Below, one piece after another: positions 1-8,063 of a stretch of DNA of 16,001 bases. Under the pieces are notes generated by a model. That model was not told the DNA's origin. It saw nothing but the letters and a program-made list of their open reading frames with translations, and searched no databases. The first letter of the stretch is position 1, and each line of letters opens with the position of its first letter. Origin of the DNA: CADEFQ01 sp035342635 (lineage in GTDB: Bacteria > Pseudomonadota > Gammaproteobacteria > Steroidobacterales > Steroidobacteraceae); contig DAOQXO010000058.1 of assembly GCA_035342635.1 (NCBI GenBank), positions 1-16,001 on the forward strand, in the 5' to 3' direction. Both the position numbers and the translations under genes were made by a program.

Positions 1-918
1 AACACCCCGGTCAGCTCGCGCAAGGTGAAATCCGAACTCGTCAACTGGCGAACCAACCTGCGCTACCAGCCGCACGACAGCCTCACCTTCTACGGTGCCG
101 TCGCGCATGCCGAAAAGGGCGGTGGCTCCGACTCCGCGAGCGTCGAATTCCAGGACGCTCCCAGCGTCTCGGAGGCGGTGGTGGTCGGCTTCGATCCGGA
201 AGACCTGCTCAGCTACGAACTCGGCATGAAGAGCGAGTTCCTCGACCGCCGCCTGAGCCTCGAGGTCGACCTCTATTACATGGACTGGTCCGAGATCGTG
301 ATCCCGCAGGTCCTCGAGTCGATCGACGGCCGCGACCTGCTGATTCCGACCGCGTTCAGCATCAACGGCGGTGACGCCTCGATCAAGGGCGCAGAGCTGG
401 CCATCACCGCCCACCCGGTCGCCGGCCTCGACCTGAACCTCGGCCTGGCTTACATCGATGGCCAGTACGACGACGCCAAGATCGAATCCTTCGTCCAGTT
501 CCCCAGCTTCGCGCCGGACGGCGACGTATCGGGCAACCAGATCCTGCGCCAGTCCGAATGGCAGTGGAACGTGGGCGCGGGCTACAGCGCAGTGGCGCGC
601 GGCGATGTCAACTGGTTCTTCCGCACTGACGCCTCGTATCGCGGCGAGCAGTTCGCGGATTCGTCCAACCAGGCCATCCTGCCCGAGTCGCTGCTGGTGA
701 ATGCCTCGATCGGCCTGCGCGCCGACCGCTGGTCGCTCGAGCTGTGGGGCCGCAATCTGACGGACGAAGATGCCCCGACCGGCGCCTTCCGCGATGTGTA
801 CTTCACCAACACGCTGCCGGACGGCACGACGGGCGGCGGGACCTTCTTTCCGCTCCGCTACACGATCAGCCATCCACGCCTCACCACCTATGGACTCACA
901 TGGCGCATGAAATTCTGA
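1..918 (+). CDS. TonB-dependent outer-membrane receptor, C-terminal part (5' end outside window)
   Basis: The frame is open from base 1 to the TGA at 916-918, giving 305 visible residues; the N-terminal plug, TonB box and signal peptide lie upstream of the window. The visible part has the alternating aromatic/polar pattern of a 22-strand beta-barrel. It includes the receptor-like stretches 'LSYELGMKSEFLDRRLSL', 'GAELAITAHPVAGLDLNLGLAY' and 'LELWGRNLTDEDAP', and ends in Phe (WRMKF), the usual C-terminal signature read by the BAM machinery. Such receptors import siderophores, haem, cobalamin or other scarce ligands using TonB/ExbBD energy. The ligand cannot be read from this part; the NLTDE(D)xP element is common in siderophore/iron-type and sphingomonad-type receptors. 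Its last 19 bases overlap the ChaN-like gene, which implies a shared transcript and a link to iron or haem, or to peptides given the peptidase that follows. Confidence 0.93.
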   Translation, partial: NTPVSSRKVKSELVNWRTNLRYQPHDSLTFYGAVAHAEKGGGSDSASVEFQDAPSVSEAVVVGFDPEDLLSYELGMKSEFLDRRLSLEVDLYYMDWSEIVIPQVLESIDGRDLLIPTAFSINGGDASIKGAELAITAHPVAGLDLNLGLAYIDGQYDDAKIESFVQFPSFAPDGDVSGNQILRQSEWQWNVGAGYSAVARGDVNWFFRTDASYRGEQFADSSNQAILPESLLVNASIGLRADRWSLELWGRNLTDEDAPTGAFRDVYFTNTLPDGTTGGGTFFPLRYTISHPRLTTYGLTWRMKF

Positions 919-2135
919 GACCCCTCGTCGTCGCCGCATGCTGGCTCCTCGCCAGCATGCCGGCGGCGGCCGGCGAGAATATCCTCGACCTCCCGATCGG
1001 CGACGCAAGCCGCGCCGCCCGGGTGGTCGGGGTCACGCTGGACGGCATCACCGACACCCGCACCGGCGAGCTGATCACGCCGGCGGAACTCGCCCGCCGC
1101 CTGGCCACCACCCGCGTGCTCTTCATCGGCGAAGAGCACACCACTCCTGAATTCCACGACGTGCAGCTCGCCACCCTCAAGGCGCTGCGCGAATCCGGCC
1201 GCGAGGTCCTGATCGGCCTCGAGATGTACCCCTACGACCAGCAGGCCCCGCTCGACCAGTGGATCGACGGCAAGCTCACGGAGCGCGGCTTCGTCGACCT
1301 GTCCGGCTGGTACGTCTACTGGTCGCACCACTGGGGCTACTACCGCGAAATTTTCGACTATGCCCGCGAGCAGGGCCTGCGCATGTACGGCGTGAACCTG
1401 CCGCGTGCGGCGGTCAACCTCGCGCGCGAGAAGGGCTTCGAGGCGCTCGACCCCGAAGCGCGCAGGCACCTGCCGCCGAAGATCGACCTGACGAACGCCG
1501 AGCACCGGCGGCTGTTTCGCGCCTACTTCGCGGATGACGATGCCCTGCACTCGCAGATGTCCGAGGCCGCGCTCGATTCGCTGTATCGCGCCCAGGTCAC
1601 CTGGGATGCGTCGATGGGCTGGAACGCCGCACAGGCGCTCGAGCAGCACGGCGGCAAGAACGCGATCATGGTGGTGCTGATCGGCTCGGGCCACGTCGCC
1701 TACAACCTCGGCGGCGTCCGCCAGCTCGCGGCAAACTACGACGGCGAGATCCGTTCGCTGATTCCGGTGGCGGTGCGCGACAAGGATTCGGGGCCTGTCG
1801 GCTCCGTACGCGCTTCCTACGCCGATTTCATCTGGGGCGTGCCGGGCCGCGACGGCCCTGGCCTGCCCGTGCTCGGTGTCTCGCTCGCCGGCCGGATCGG
1901 CAAGGAACCCTCGAAGGTCATCCAGGTCGACAAGGACGGCAGTGCGGCGCAGGCCGGCGTCAAGGTGGGCGATGTGCTGGTGAGCCTCGGCGACACACCC
2001 ATCGCCAACACGACCGATCTGCAGCGCGCCACCGGCGAATACGCCTGGGGCGATGACATCGCCCTCGCCATTCGCCGCGACGGTGAGCCGCTGACACTCG
2101 ACCTCGTTTTCCGACGACCGACACCCACAAAATGA
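900..2135 (+). CDS. ChaN-like (DUF399) periplasmic protein with C-terminal PDZ domain
   Basis: This gene encodes 411 residues. The ATG at 900 is chosen because it starts a plausible signal peptide: Arg7, a hydrophobic run 9-24 and an AAA-G cleavage site near 24/25. No clear Shine-Dalgarno is present, but the start lies inside the receptor gene (19-base overlap), so translation is probably coupled. Residues about 70-290 match the ChaN/EreA-like fold. They carry GEEH (77-80), a Glu in 'GLEMYP' (108) and GSGH (262-265), so two GxxH motifs plus an intervening Glu as in the wider TraB/Tiki/ChaN superfamily. Residues about 325-405 form a PDZ domain (GVSL... AGVKVGDVLVSLGDTPI). Campylobacter ChaN is a haem-binding lipoprotein linked to iron uptake; other superfamily members are hydrolases. 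Whether this one binds haem or cleaves a substrate is not settled. A VAAC sequence (11-14) resembles a lipobox, but the hydrophobic part before it is too short. The stop overlaps the next start (ATGA). Confidence 0.88.
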   Translation: MAHEILRPLVVAACWLLASMPAAAGENILDLPIGDASRAARVVGVTLDGITDTRTGELITPAELARRLATTRVLFIGEEHTTPEFHDVQLATLKALRESGREVLIGLEMYPYDQQAPLDQWIDGKLTERGFVDLSGWYVYWSHHWGYYREIFDYAREQGLRMYGVNLPRAAVNLAREKGFEALDPEARRHLPPKIDLTNAEHRRLFRAYFADDDALHSQMSEAALDSLYRAQVTWDASMGWNAAQALEQHGGKNAIMVVLIGSGHVAYNLGGVRQLAANYDGEIRSLIPVAVRDKDSGPVGSVRASYADFIWGVPGRDGPGLPVLGVSLAGRIGKEPSKVIQVDKDGSAAQAGVKVGDVLVSLGDTPIANTTDLQRATGEYAWGDDIALAIRRDGEPLTLDLVFRRPTPTK

Positions 2136-5100
2136 AAAACATGCTGCCGATCCGGGCGGGTGCACTCGCACTCGCCGTCTTTGCCATGGGCGCCGCTGGC
2201 GCTGATGCCCCACTCGCTGCGGAGCTGGCCGACGCGGCCGAACTGCCGCAGTACACGCTCGAGGTGCGCATCGAACCGGACACGCATCACCTCGCGGTCG
2301 ATGCCACGCTCGGTTTTCCCGCGCAGTACGCGGGCCGCGACGTCGAGTTCCTGCTCGCGGCGCCACTTGCAATCACCGCCTCGACGCCCGCGATCGAGCG
2401 CCTGCCCGCAGGCGACACGGGCGGGTTCACCGGCATCAACGGCTCGAGCGCCGCGCTCGAGAAGTCCGGCCGAGCGGCGCGCTACCGCGTCACGTTGCCA
2501 AAGGACTCGCCGGTCCTGCGGCTCAGCTATGCCGGCGCGGTCGATTTCGGCTTCGACACGCCCGAGGAGGAATACGCGCGCGGCTTCAGTGAAACCGCCG
2601 GCGTGATCGGTGCGAAAGGCGTGTATCTCGCCGGCAGCTCGCTCTGGTACCCCTACCTCGGCGACACCCTGTTCGTGCCCACGGTGCACGCCACGGCGCC
2701 CGAGGGCTGGCATCTGATCACTGTCGACCCGGCGCCGGTCGACGAACTGCCGCTGGTCGGCGGCCCGCTGACGCGCTACGCGGAAAGCGTGGGTGCGGTC
2801 GAGGCACAGGTGTTTCTGCGCACGCCGGACGAGGCCCTCGCCCGCAAGTACCTCGACGCCACGGCGCGCGATCTCGAAATGTACCGCCAGCTGATCGGCC
2901 CCTACCCCTACTCGAAGTTCGCGCTCGTGGAGAACTTCTGGGAAACGGGCTACGGCATGCCCTCGTTCACGCTGCTCGGCCCGCAGATCATCCGCTTCCC
3001 GTTCATTCTCACGTCGTCCTATCCGCACGAGATCCTGCACAACTGGTGGGGCAACTCGGTCTTCGTCGACTACGCCACCGGCAACTGGTGCGAGGGCCTC
3101 ACTGCCTACATGGCCGACCACCTGTTCAAGGAACAACTGGGTCAGGGCGCGGAATACCGCCGCGACACGCTCAAGCGCTATCGCGACTACGTGAAGGATG
3201 CGCACGACTTCCCGCTGAACGAATTCCGTTCGCGCCACAGCGCGGCCACCGAGGCGGTCGGCTACGGCAAGACGCTGATGGGCTTTCACATGCTGCGCCG
3301 CCAGCTCGGCGACGATGCATTCAGGAAGGCGCTGCAGAGCCTGTATCGCAACCAGCGCGGACAGCGCGCGAGCTTCACCGACGTCAGGCATGAATTCGAG
3401 AAAGCGGGCGGTGTCGATCTCGCGACCTTCTTCACGCAGTGGGTCGATCGTGCGGGCGCCGCCGACCTGCGGCTCGAGGACGTGCGCGCGGACGGCAACG
3501 GCGTGCGCGGCGTGATCCGCCAGGTCCAGCGCACCGGCCTGCTCGACATCGAAGTGCCGGTCTCGGTGCGCACCGCGAACGGCTACACGACCCAGGTCGT
3601 GCGCCTGCAGGGCGCCGCGACGCCGTTCAGCATCGCGCTCGAAGCCGAGCCGCAGCTGCTCGAGCTCGATCCCGAATTCGACGTGTTCCGCCTGCTCGAC
3701 CCGCGCGAGACCGCGCCGTCGATCGGCCAGGTGTTCGGCGACACCGCGGTGCTCGCGGTACTTCCGGCGCGCGCCGGCAAGGCCGACCAGCAGCTCTACC
3801 GCGACATGCTGGCGCGCTGGGTCAGCCCGGCGCAGCAGGTCGAGGTGCGGCTCGATACCGAAGTCGACGAGCTGCCCGCCGATCGCGCGGCATGGATCTT
3901 CGGGCGCGAGAACCGTTATGCGGCGCAACTGCTGAAGGCGGCCGCCGAGGTCGAGCCTGCGCTCGCGCGGGAGGATGTCAACGTCACCTTCGTACAGCGC
4001 CATCCGGGCAACCCCGCGAAGGCGGTTGGCTTCATCGCGCTCGGCAGCGCGGTGGCCGCGCCGGGCCTGGCCGGCAAGCTGCCGCACTACGGCAAGTACT
4101 CCTACCTCGTGTTCGAGGGCGACGAGCCGAAAAACACCGTGAAGGGGGAATGGAGCGCCGTCGATTCGCCGCTGCGCATCGATCTGCGCAGCGCGCAGAC
4201 GCCGCTCGCGCCGCTGGCGCATCCGTCGCGCGCACCCCTCGCCACGCTGCCGCCCGTCTTCAACGCGCAGAAATTGGCAGCGCACGTCGCCTACCTTGCG
4301 GCGCCGGAGCGCGACGGCCGCGGCCTCGGCACGCGGGGCCTCGAGGAAGCGGCCGAGTACATCGTCAAGGCGTTCACCGAGGCCGGACTCGCCCCGGGCG
4401 GCGATGAGGGCGGCTGGCTGCAGGCCTTTGCCGAGTCGGCGAATGTCATCGGTGTGCTGGCGGGTGCGAACCCGGCCTTTGCCGGCCAGGCGATCGTGGT
4501 CTCGGCGCACTATGACCATCTCGGCCCGAATCATCCGGGCGCGGACGACAATGCGAGCGGCGTGGCCGTGCTGATCGAACTCGCGCGCGCCCTCGCCTCG
4601 CAGGCCGCACCGCCGCGCACGATCGTGTTCGCGGCTTTCTCCGGCGAGGAATCGGGGCTTCTCGGCTCACGCTGGTACGCCGCGCACCCGACCCCGGTGC
4701 CACTCGCCGGCATCCGCGCGAACGTGAACCTCGACACCGTTGGCCGGCTCGGCAGCGGCCCGGTGCGCGTGATCGCCACCGGCACCGCGAGCGAGTGGCC
4801 GCCCATCTTCCGCGGCGTCGGCTTCACGACCGGCATCGCGATCCAGAACATCGAAGGCGCCGGCCAGTCCTCGGACCAGCAGGCGTTCATCGAGCGCGGC
4901 ATTCCCGGCGTGCAACTCTTCGCGGGGGCGAGCCTCGACTACCACAAGCCCACCGACACGCTCGACAAGGTCGACGTCGCCGGCATGGTGAAGGTCGCGA
5001 CCGTGGCGAAGGAAGCGATCGAGTATCTTGCCGCGCGCCCCGAGCCGCTGACCGCGACGATCAGCGCCACGGCGGCCGCACCCGTGCAGCCGCCGGCCGG

Positions 5101-5377
5101 CACGCCGCGCGAGCGCCGCGCCTCGCTCGGCATCGTGCCCGACTTCGCATACACGGGCCGAGGCGTGCGCGCCGAGGGCATCGTGCCCGACTCACCGGCC
5201 GCGAAGGCTGCGCTGCAGCCGGGCGACGTGCTGCTCACGCTCGCCGGCCAGCCGATCGACGACATGCAGGCCTACTCGAACGTGCTGAAGACGCTCGAGG
5301 TCGGCGCACTGGTCACGGTCGAGTACCGGCGCGGCGAGGCCCTCGAGAGCGTAAAGGTGGAACTCGGCGCGCGCTGA
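2132..5377 (+). CDS. Exported dual metallopeptidase: M1-like + M28 + PDZ
   Basis: The protein has 1081 residues. The ATG overlaps the ChaN-like stop (ATGA, 2132-2135) with no clear ribosome site, which indicates translational coupling. Residues 1-24 are a signal peptide (MKNMLPIR then a hydrophobic run), so it acts in the periplasm or outside. The M1-like gluzincin module (about 25-525) has HEILH at 299-303, a downstream Glu at 321 in 'NWCEGLTAY' and a candidate catalytic Tyr378. The usual M1 GxMEN exopeptidase motif is replaced by YGMPS (274-278), and 17 rather than 18 residues separate HExxH from the Glu. An unassigned region (about 530-690) precedes a complete M28 di-zinc aminopeptidase module (about 705-985) with candidate ligands His793, Asp805, Glu839/Glu840, Asp868 and His938. 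A PDZ domain closes the protein (about 998-1080). It probably trims peptides in the envelope. Cutting by both modules is inferred from motifs; only the M28 site looks fully canonical. Confidence 0.92.
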   Translation: MKNMLPIRAGALALAVFAMGAAGADAPLAAELADAAELPQYTLEVRIEPDTHHLAVDATLGFPAQYAGRDVEFLLAAPLAITASTPAIERLPAGDTGGFTGINGSSAALEKSGRAARYRVTLPKDSPVLRLSYAGAVDFGFDTPEEEYARGFSETAGVIGAKGVYLAGSSLWYPYLGDTLFVPTVHATAPEGWHLITVDPAPVDELPLVGGPLTRYAESVGAVEAQVFLRTPDEALARKYLDATARDLEMYRQLIGPYPYSKFALVENFWETGYGMPSFTLLGPQIIRFPFILTSSYPHEILHNWWGNSVFVDYATGNWCEGLTAYMADHLFKEQLGQGAEYRRDTLKRYRDYVKDAHDFPLNEFRSRHSAATEAVGYGKTLMGFHMLRRQLGDDAFRKALQSLYRNQRGQRASFTDVRHEFEKAGGVDLATFFTQWVDRAGAADLRLEDVRADGNGVRGVIRQVQRTGLLDIEVPVSVRTANGYTTQVVRLQGAATPFSIALEAEPQLLELDPEFDVFRLLDPRETAPSIGQVFGDTAVLAVLPARAGKADQQLYRDMLARWVSPAQQVEVRLDTEVDELPADRAAWIFGRENRYAAQLLKAAAEVEPALAREDVNVTFVQRHPGNPAKAVGFIALGSAVAAPGLAGKLPHYGKYSYLVFEGDEPKNTVKGEWSAVDSPLRIDLRSAQTPLAPLAHPSRAPLATLPPVFNAQKLAAHVAYLAAPERDGRGLGTRGLEEAAEYIVKAFTEAGLAPGGDEGGWLQAFAESANVIGVLAGANPAFAGQAIVVSAHYDHLGPNHPGADDNASGVAVLIELARALASQAAPPRTIVFAAFSGEESGLLGSRWYAAHPTPVPLAGIRANVNLDTVGRLGSGPVRVIATGTASEWPPIFRGVGFTTGIAIQNIEGAGQSSDQQAFIERGIPGVQLFAGASLDYHKPTDTLDKVDVAGMVKVATVAKEAIEYLAARPEPLTATISATAAAPVQPPAGTPRERRASLGIVPDFAYTGRGVRAEGIVPDSPAAKAALQPGDVLLTLAGQPIDDMQAYSNVLKTLEVGALVTVEYRRGEALESVKVELGAR

Positions 5378-5387
5378 GCGCGATCAG
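5370..5387. terminator. Possible small bidirectional hairpin at convergent gene ends
   Basis: The stops of the + strand peptidase (TGA 5375-5377) and the - strand ligase (TGA, bases 5386-5384) are 6 bases apart. The junction contains CGCGC-TGA-GCGCG (5-bp stem, 5370-5382) and, alternatively, CTGA-GCGCGA-TCAG (5374-5387). There is no T-tract on either side, so it is not a classical intrinsic terminator, and short GC palindromes arise easily in such DNA. It is listed because no other terminator-like element separates the two converging transcripts. Confidence 0.22.
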
Positions 5388-6745
5388 CCGTCGCGCAGGT
5401 ACCAGGCGTAGTCGAGCGGCGTCACCTCCGCCGCGAAGCGCTCGCATTCCTGGCGCTTGACCGCAAGGAACACCTTCAGGAAGCCCTCGCCGAGGGCGTC
5501 GCGCAGGAATTCCGACGCCGCGGCGCGCTCGATCGCCTCGTGCCAGGTGGCCGGAAACACCCGCGGGCGCGGCTGCGCGTAGGCGTTGCCCTCGAGCGGC
5601 GCGCCCGGATCGATCCGCTGGGCGATCCCCGTCTCGACGCCCGCGAGCACAGCGGCCACGGCCAGGTACAGGTTCGCATCGGCGCCCGCGATGCGGTGCT
5701 CGACGTGGCGTGATGTCGGCGGCCCGGCCGGCACCCGCAGCGCCACGGTGCGATTGTTGATGCCCCACGTGGGTGCCACCGGCGCGTAGCTGAGGCTGCG
5801 ATGGCGGCGATAGGAATTCGCGTTCGGCGCAAAGACGAGGAAGCTCTCGGCCGCAGTCGCTGCGAGGCCGCCGATCGCCTGGCGCAGCAGCGGCGTGCCG
5901 GCGGGATCGTCCGCCGCGAACAGATTGTCGCCGCGCCCGCCCGCGAGGCTCACGTGCACGTGCAGGCCGCTGCCGGCGCGCTCGGCGAAGGGTTTCGCCA
6001 TGAAGGTCGCAATGCAGCCGTGCCGCTGCGCCACCCCGCGCAGCAGCCGCTTGAAGAGGATCGCCTCGTCGACCGCGCGCAGCGCGTCGGCGCGGTGATG
6101 CAGCGTGATCTCGAACTGGCCCGGCGCGTATTCGGCCATGAGCGTCTCGGCCGGCAGGCCCTGCGCCTTCGCGGCCGAGTACACGTCGGCGAACAACGGC
6201 GCGAGATCATCCAGCCTCGTGAGGCTGTACGAGCCTATCGGCGCGCGCTCGCCGAACCGCCGCCCGCCGGCAGGCTCGAGGCGCCCGCGCGCTTCGCGCA
6301 GCAGGTAGAACTCGAGTTCGCAGGCCACGACCGGTGTGCAGCCGCGCGCCTCGAGGCGCGCGACCGCGCCCGCGAGCGCATGGCGCGGATCGCTCGCGGC
6401 CGGCGCCCCCGTTCCATCGTGCATCGTCAGCATCAGCTGGCCCGTCGGCGGCTGGATCCACGGCGAGGGCAGCAGCGTGCCCGGCACCGGCCGGCAGAGT
6501 CCGTCGGCGTCTCCGACCTCCCATACGAGGCCGGTGGCGTCCACATCCTCGCCGGTGATGTCGAGGCCCAGGATCGAACCGGCGACGCGCCGGCCGTCAC
6601 GGAATATCGCCTCGAGTTCGCTTGCGCGCACACACTTGCCGCGCGCCACGCCGCTCGCATCGGTGATGAAGAGTTGCACGGCATCGATGCCGGGATGCGC
6701 GGCGCGAAACCGCCGCAGCTCGTCGATGCCGGCGGCCCCGCTCAC
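5384..6745 (-). CDS. Glutamine synthetase family ligase (PuuA-like, probably gamma-glutamyl amine synthetase)
   Basis: The protein has 453 residues. It starts with GTG (6745-6743), which overlaps the aminotransferase stop (GTGA), so the two are co-translated. The C-terminal catalytic domain has the expected order of motifs: ELEF (143-146), EYAPGQFE (205-212) for the metal-binding glutamates, GSGLHVHVS (258-266) with the ATP-site histidine, NANSYRR (308-314), NNRTVALRVP (330-339) and HVEHRIAG (347-354). An N-terminal beta-grasp region (about 20-110) precedes it. Length and motif spacing fit the PuuA/GlnA-like subgroup, which ATP-dependently joins glutamate to amines such as putrescine or ethanolamine, better than housekeeping GlnA, whose adenylylation Tyr region I do not see. 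The substrate is unknown. The partner aminotransferase suggests amine or amino-acid catabolism. No puuB/C/D-like genes are in the window, so the pathway role is inferred. Confidence 0.9.
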   Translation of the reverse strand: MSGAAGIDELRRFRAAHPGIDAVQLFITDASGVARGKCVRASELEAIFRDGRRVAGSILGLDITGEDVDATGLVWEVGDADGLCRPVPGTLLPSPWIQPPTGQLMLTMHDGTGAPAASDPRHALAGAVARLEARGCTPVVACELEFYLLREARGRLEPAGGRRFGERAPIGSYSLTRLDDLAPLFADVYSAAKAQGLPAETLMAEYAPGQFEITLHHRADALRAVDEAILFKRLLRGVAQRHGCIATFMAKPFAERAGSGLHVHVSLAGGRGDNLFAADDPAGTPLLRQAIGGLAATAAESFLVFAPNANSYRRHRSLSYAPVAPTWGINNRTVALRVPAGPPTSRHVEHRIAGADANLYLAVAAVLAGVETGIAQRIDPGAPLEGNAYAQPRPRVFPATWHEAIERAAASEFLRDALGEGFLKVFLAVKRQECERFAAEVTPLDYAWYLRDG

Positions 6746-8061
6746 ACCAGTTCCCCGAGACAGATATCGAGCGTCGCCACGAGCCGGTCGATGTCGGCGC
6801 CCGTGGTCACCGGCGAAACGAGCATCATGTTGTGGAACGGCGTGAGCAGCACGCCGCGGTTCAGCAGGTAGAGGTGCAGCGCATGTTCGAGTTCGGGCCG
6901 CATCGCGGCGGCTGCCTGCGTGCCGTTGCGCGCCGGCTCGCCGTAGCCGATCTCGAGCCGCGCGCCGACCCGCACCACGTGCCAGTCGAGGCGGTGGCGC
7001 GCGAGCAGCGCGCGCAACGCGGTCTCGAGCCGCTCCGCCCCGGCGAGCATCGGTGCGTAGGTCGCCGTGGTGTGCAGGCCTTCGAGCGCCGCGGCGAGCG
7101 CCGCCAGCGCCAGCGGATTGGCGGCCAGAGTGGTGCCCATGCCGGTGTGGCCGTGCGCCTCATGGCGCGCGGCCAGCACGCCGCGCATGCGCGCCTCGAC
7201 GTCGGCCGTGAAGCCATAGACCGCGCAGGGCACGCCGCCGGCGAGCGCCTTGCCACAGACGAGCATGTCGGGTTCGAGCCCGTGCGCACGCGTGTAGCCG
7301 CCGGGGCCCGAGGACAGGGTGTGCGTCTCGTCGACGACCAGCAGCGCATCGTGGCGGCGGGTCAGCGCGCGCAGCGCTGCGTGCAGCCCCGGCTGCGGCA
7401 ACACCATCCCGGTATTGGTCATCACCGGTTCGTACAGCAGGGCCGCCACGTCGCCGGTCGCGAGCGCGGCTTCGACGGCATCGAGGTCGTCGAACTCGAC
7501 TGCGATCGCGGTGGCCTGCGCATTGAACGGCGCGCCGACGCTGCCGGCGCGCAGCATCACCTCGTCCACGGTGCCGTGATAGCAGCCCTTGAAGACCAGC
7601 GTCTTCGGCCGCCCCGTCATTGCGCGCGCCCAGCGCAGCGCCGCGCGATTCGCATCGGTCGCGGTCTGCGTGAGCTGCCAGTACGGCAGCCGGAACAGGC
7701 GCGCGAGCCCCTCGCCGACCTCGGCCGCGCGCTCGTCGACCAGCATCGCCGTCAGGCCGCGCGCGGATTGCCCGGCGACGGCCCGCGCCACGGCCGGGGG
7801 CGAATGGCCGAACATCGCGCCGGTGTCGCCCAGGCAGAAATCGATGTAGTCGCGCCCATCGACATCGAGGACGCGCGCGCCTTGCGCCTCCCGCAGCACC
7901 AGCGGAAACGGCGTACCCCAGTCCCGCATCCAGTGCATCGGCACGCCCCCCAGCCAGTGCGCTCCGAGACGCGAGGCGTGCCCCGCCGAGACCTGGTGCT
8001 CCGTCGCGAAGCGCGCGGCCTCCGCGGTGGCCAGCGACGCGATGCGGCGGGGGTCGAACAC
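6742..8061 (-). CDS. Class III PLP-dependent aminotransferase (glutamate-1-semialdehyde aminomutase-like)
   Basis: The protein has 439 residues from the GTG at 8061-8059, 2 bases after the FmdB-type stop. An AAGGGA element at 8078-8073 lies 11 bases upstream, and the protein begins MFDPRRIASL. Class III fold-type I signatures are present: 'YHGTVDE' (161-167) at the cofactor ring, 'LLVVDETHTL' (240-249) with Asp244 for the pyridine nitrogen, and 'DMLVCGKALAGG' (265-276) with Lys271 as Schiff-base lysine. 'GMGTTLAANPLALAA' follows at 308-322. The phosphate-binding loop reads TATDANRAALRWAR instead of the usual SGTEA form, a variant I associate with a GSA-aminomutase-like branch annotated simply as aminotransferase. 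It is probably not HemL, because it forms an overlapping pair with the glutamine-synthetase-like gene. A role in transaminating an amine or amino acid for that ligase's pathway is inference. The open frame continues upstream through fmdB, but that part is a shadow of the Lys/Pro-rich tail. Confidence 0.9.
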   Translation of the reverse strand: MFDPRRIASLATAEAARFATEHQVSAGHASRLGAHWLGGVPMHWMRDWGTPFPLVLREAQGARVLDVDGRDYIDFCLGDTGAMFGHSPPAVARAVAGQSARGLTAMLVDERAAEVGEGLARLFRLPYWQLTQTATDANRAALRWARAMTGRPKTLVFKGCYHGTVDEVMLRAGSVGAPFNAQATAIAVEFDDLDAVEAALATGDVAALLYEPVMTNTGMVLPQPGLHAALRALTRRHDALLVVDETHTLSSGPGGYTRAHGLEPDMLVCGKALAGGVPCAVYGFTADVEARMRGVLAARHEAHGHTGMGTTLAANPLALAALAAALEGLHTTATYAPMLAGAERLETALRALLARHRLDWHVVRVGARLEIGYGEPARNGTQAAAAMRPELEHALHLYLLNRGVLLTPFHNMMLVSPVTTGADIDRLVATLDICLGELV

Positions 8062-8063
8062 GA

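Noticed and set aside
744..899. N-terminal extension of the ChaN-like gene inside the receptor
   Set aside because: The added residues are Arg/His/Pro-rich and would bury the signal peptide.
930..941. Lipobox-like VAAC at residues 11-14 of the ChaN-like protein
   Set aside because: Too few hydrophobic residues precede the Cys and the hydrophobic run continues after it; a signal peptidase I site at AAA-G fits better.
888..2372. 494-codon - strand open frame opposite the ChaN-like gene
   Set aside because: Shadow frame of a GC-rich gene; no motif, no ribosome site.
1817..4534. Long open frame (905 codons) on the - strand opposite the double peptidase
   Set aside because: The product is Arg/Ala/Gly/Val-rich low-quality sequence without domains, as expected from the antisense frame of a high-GC gene.
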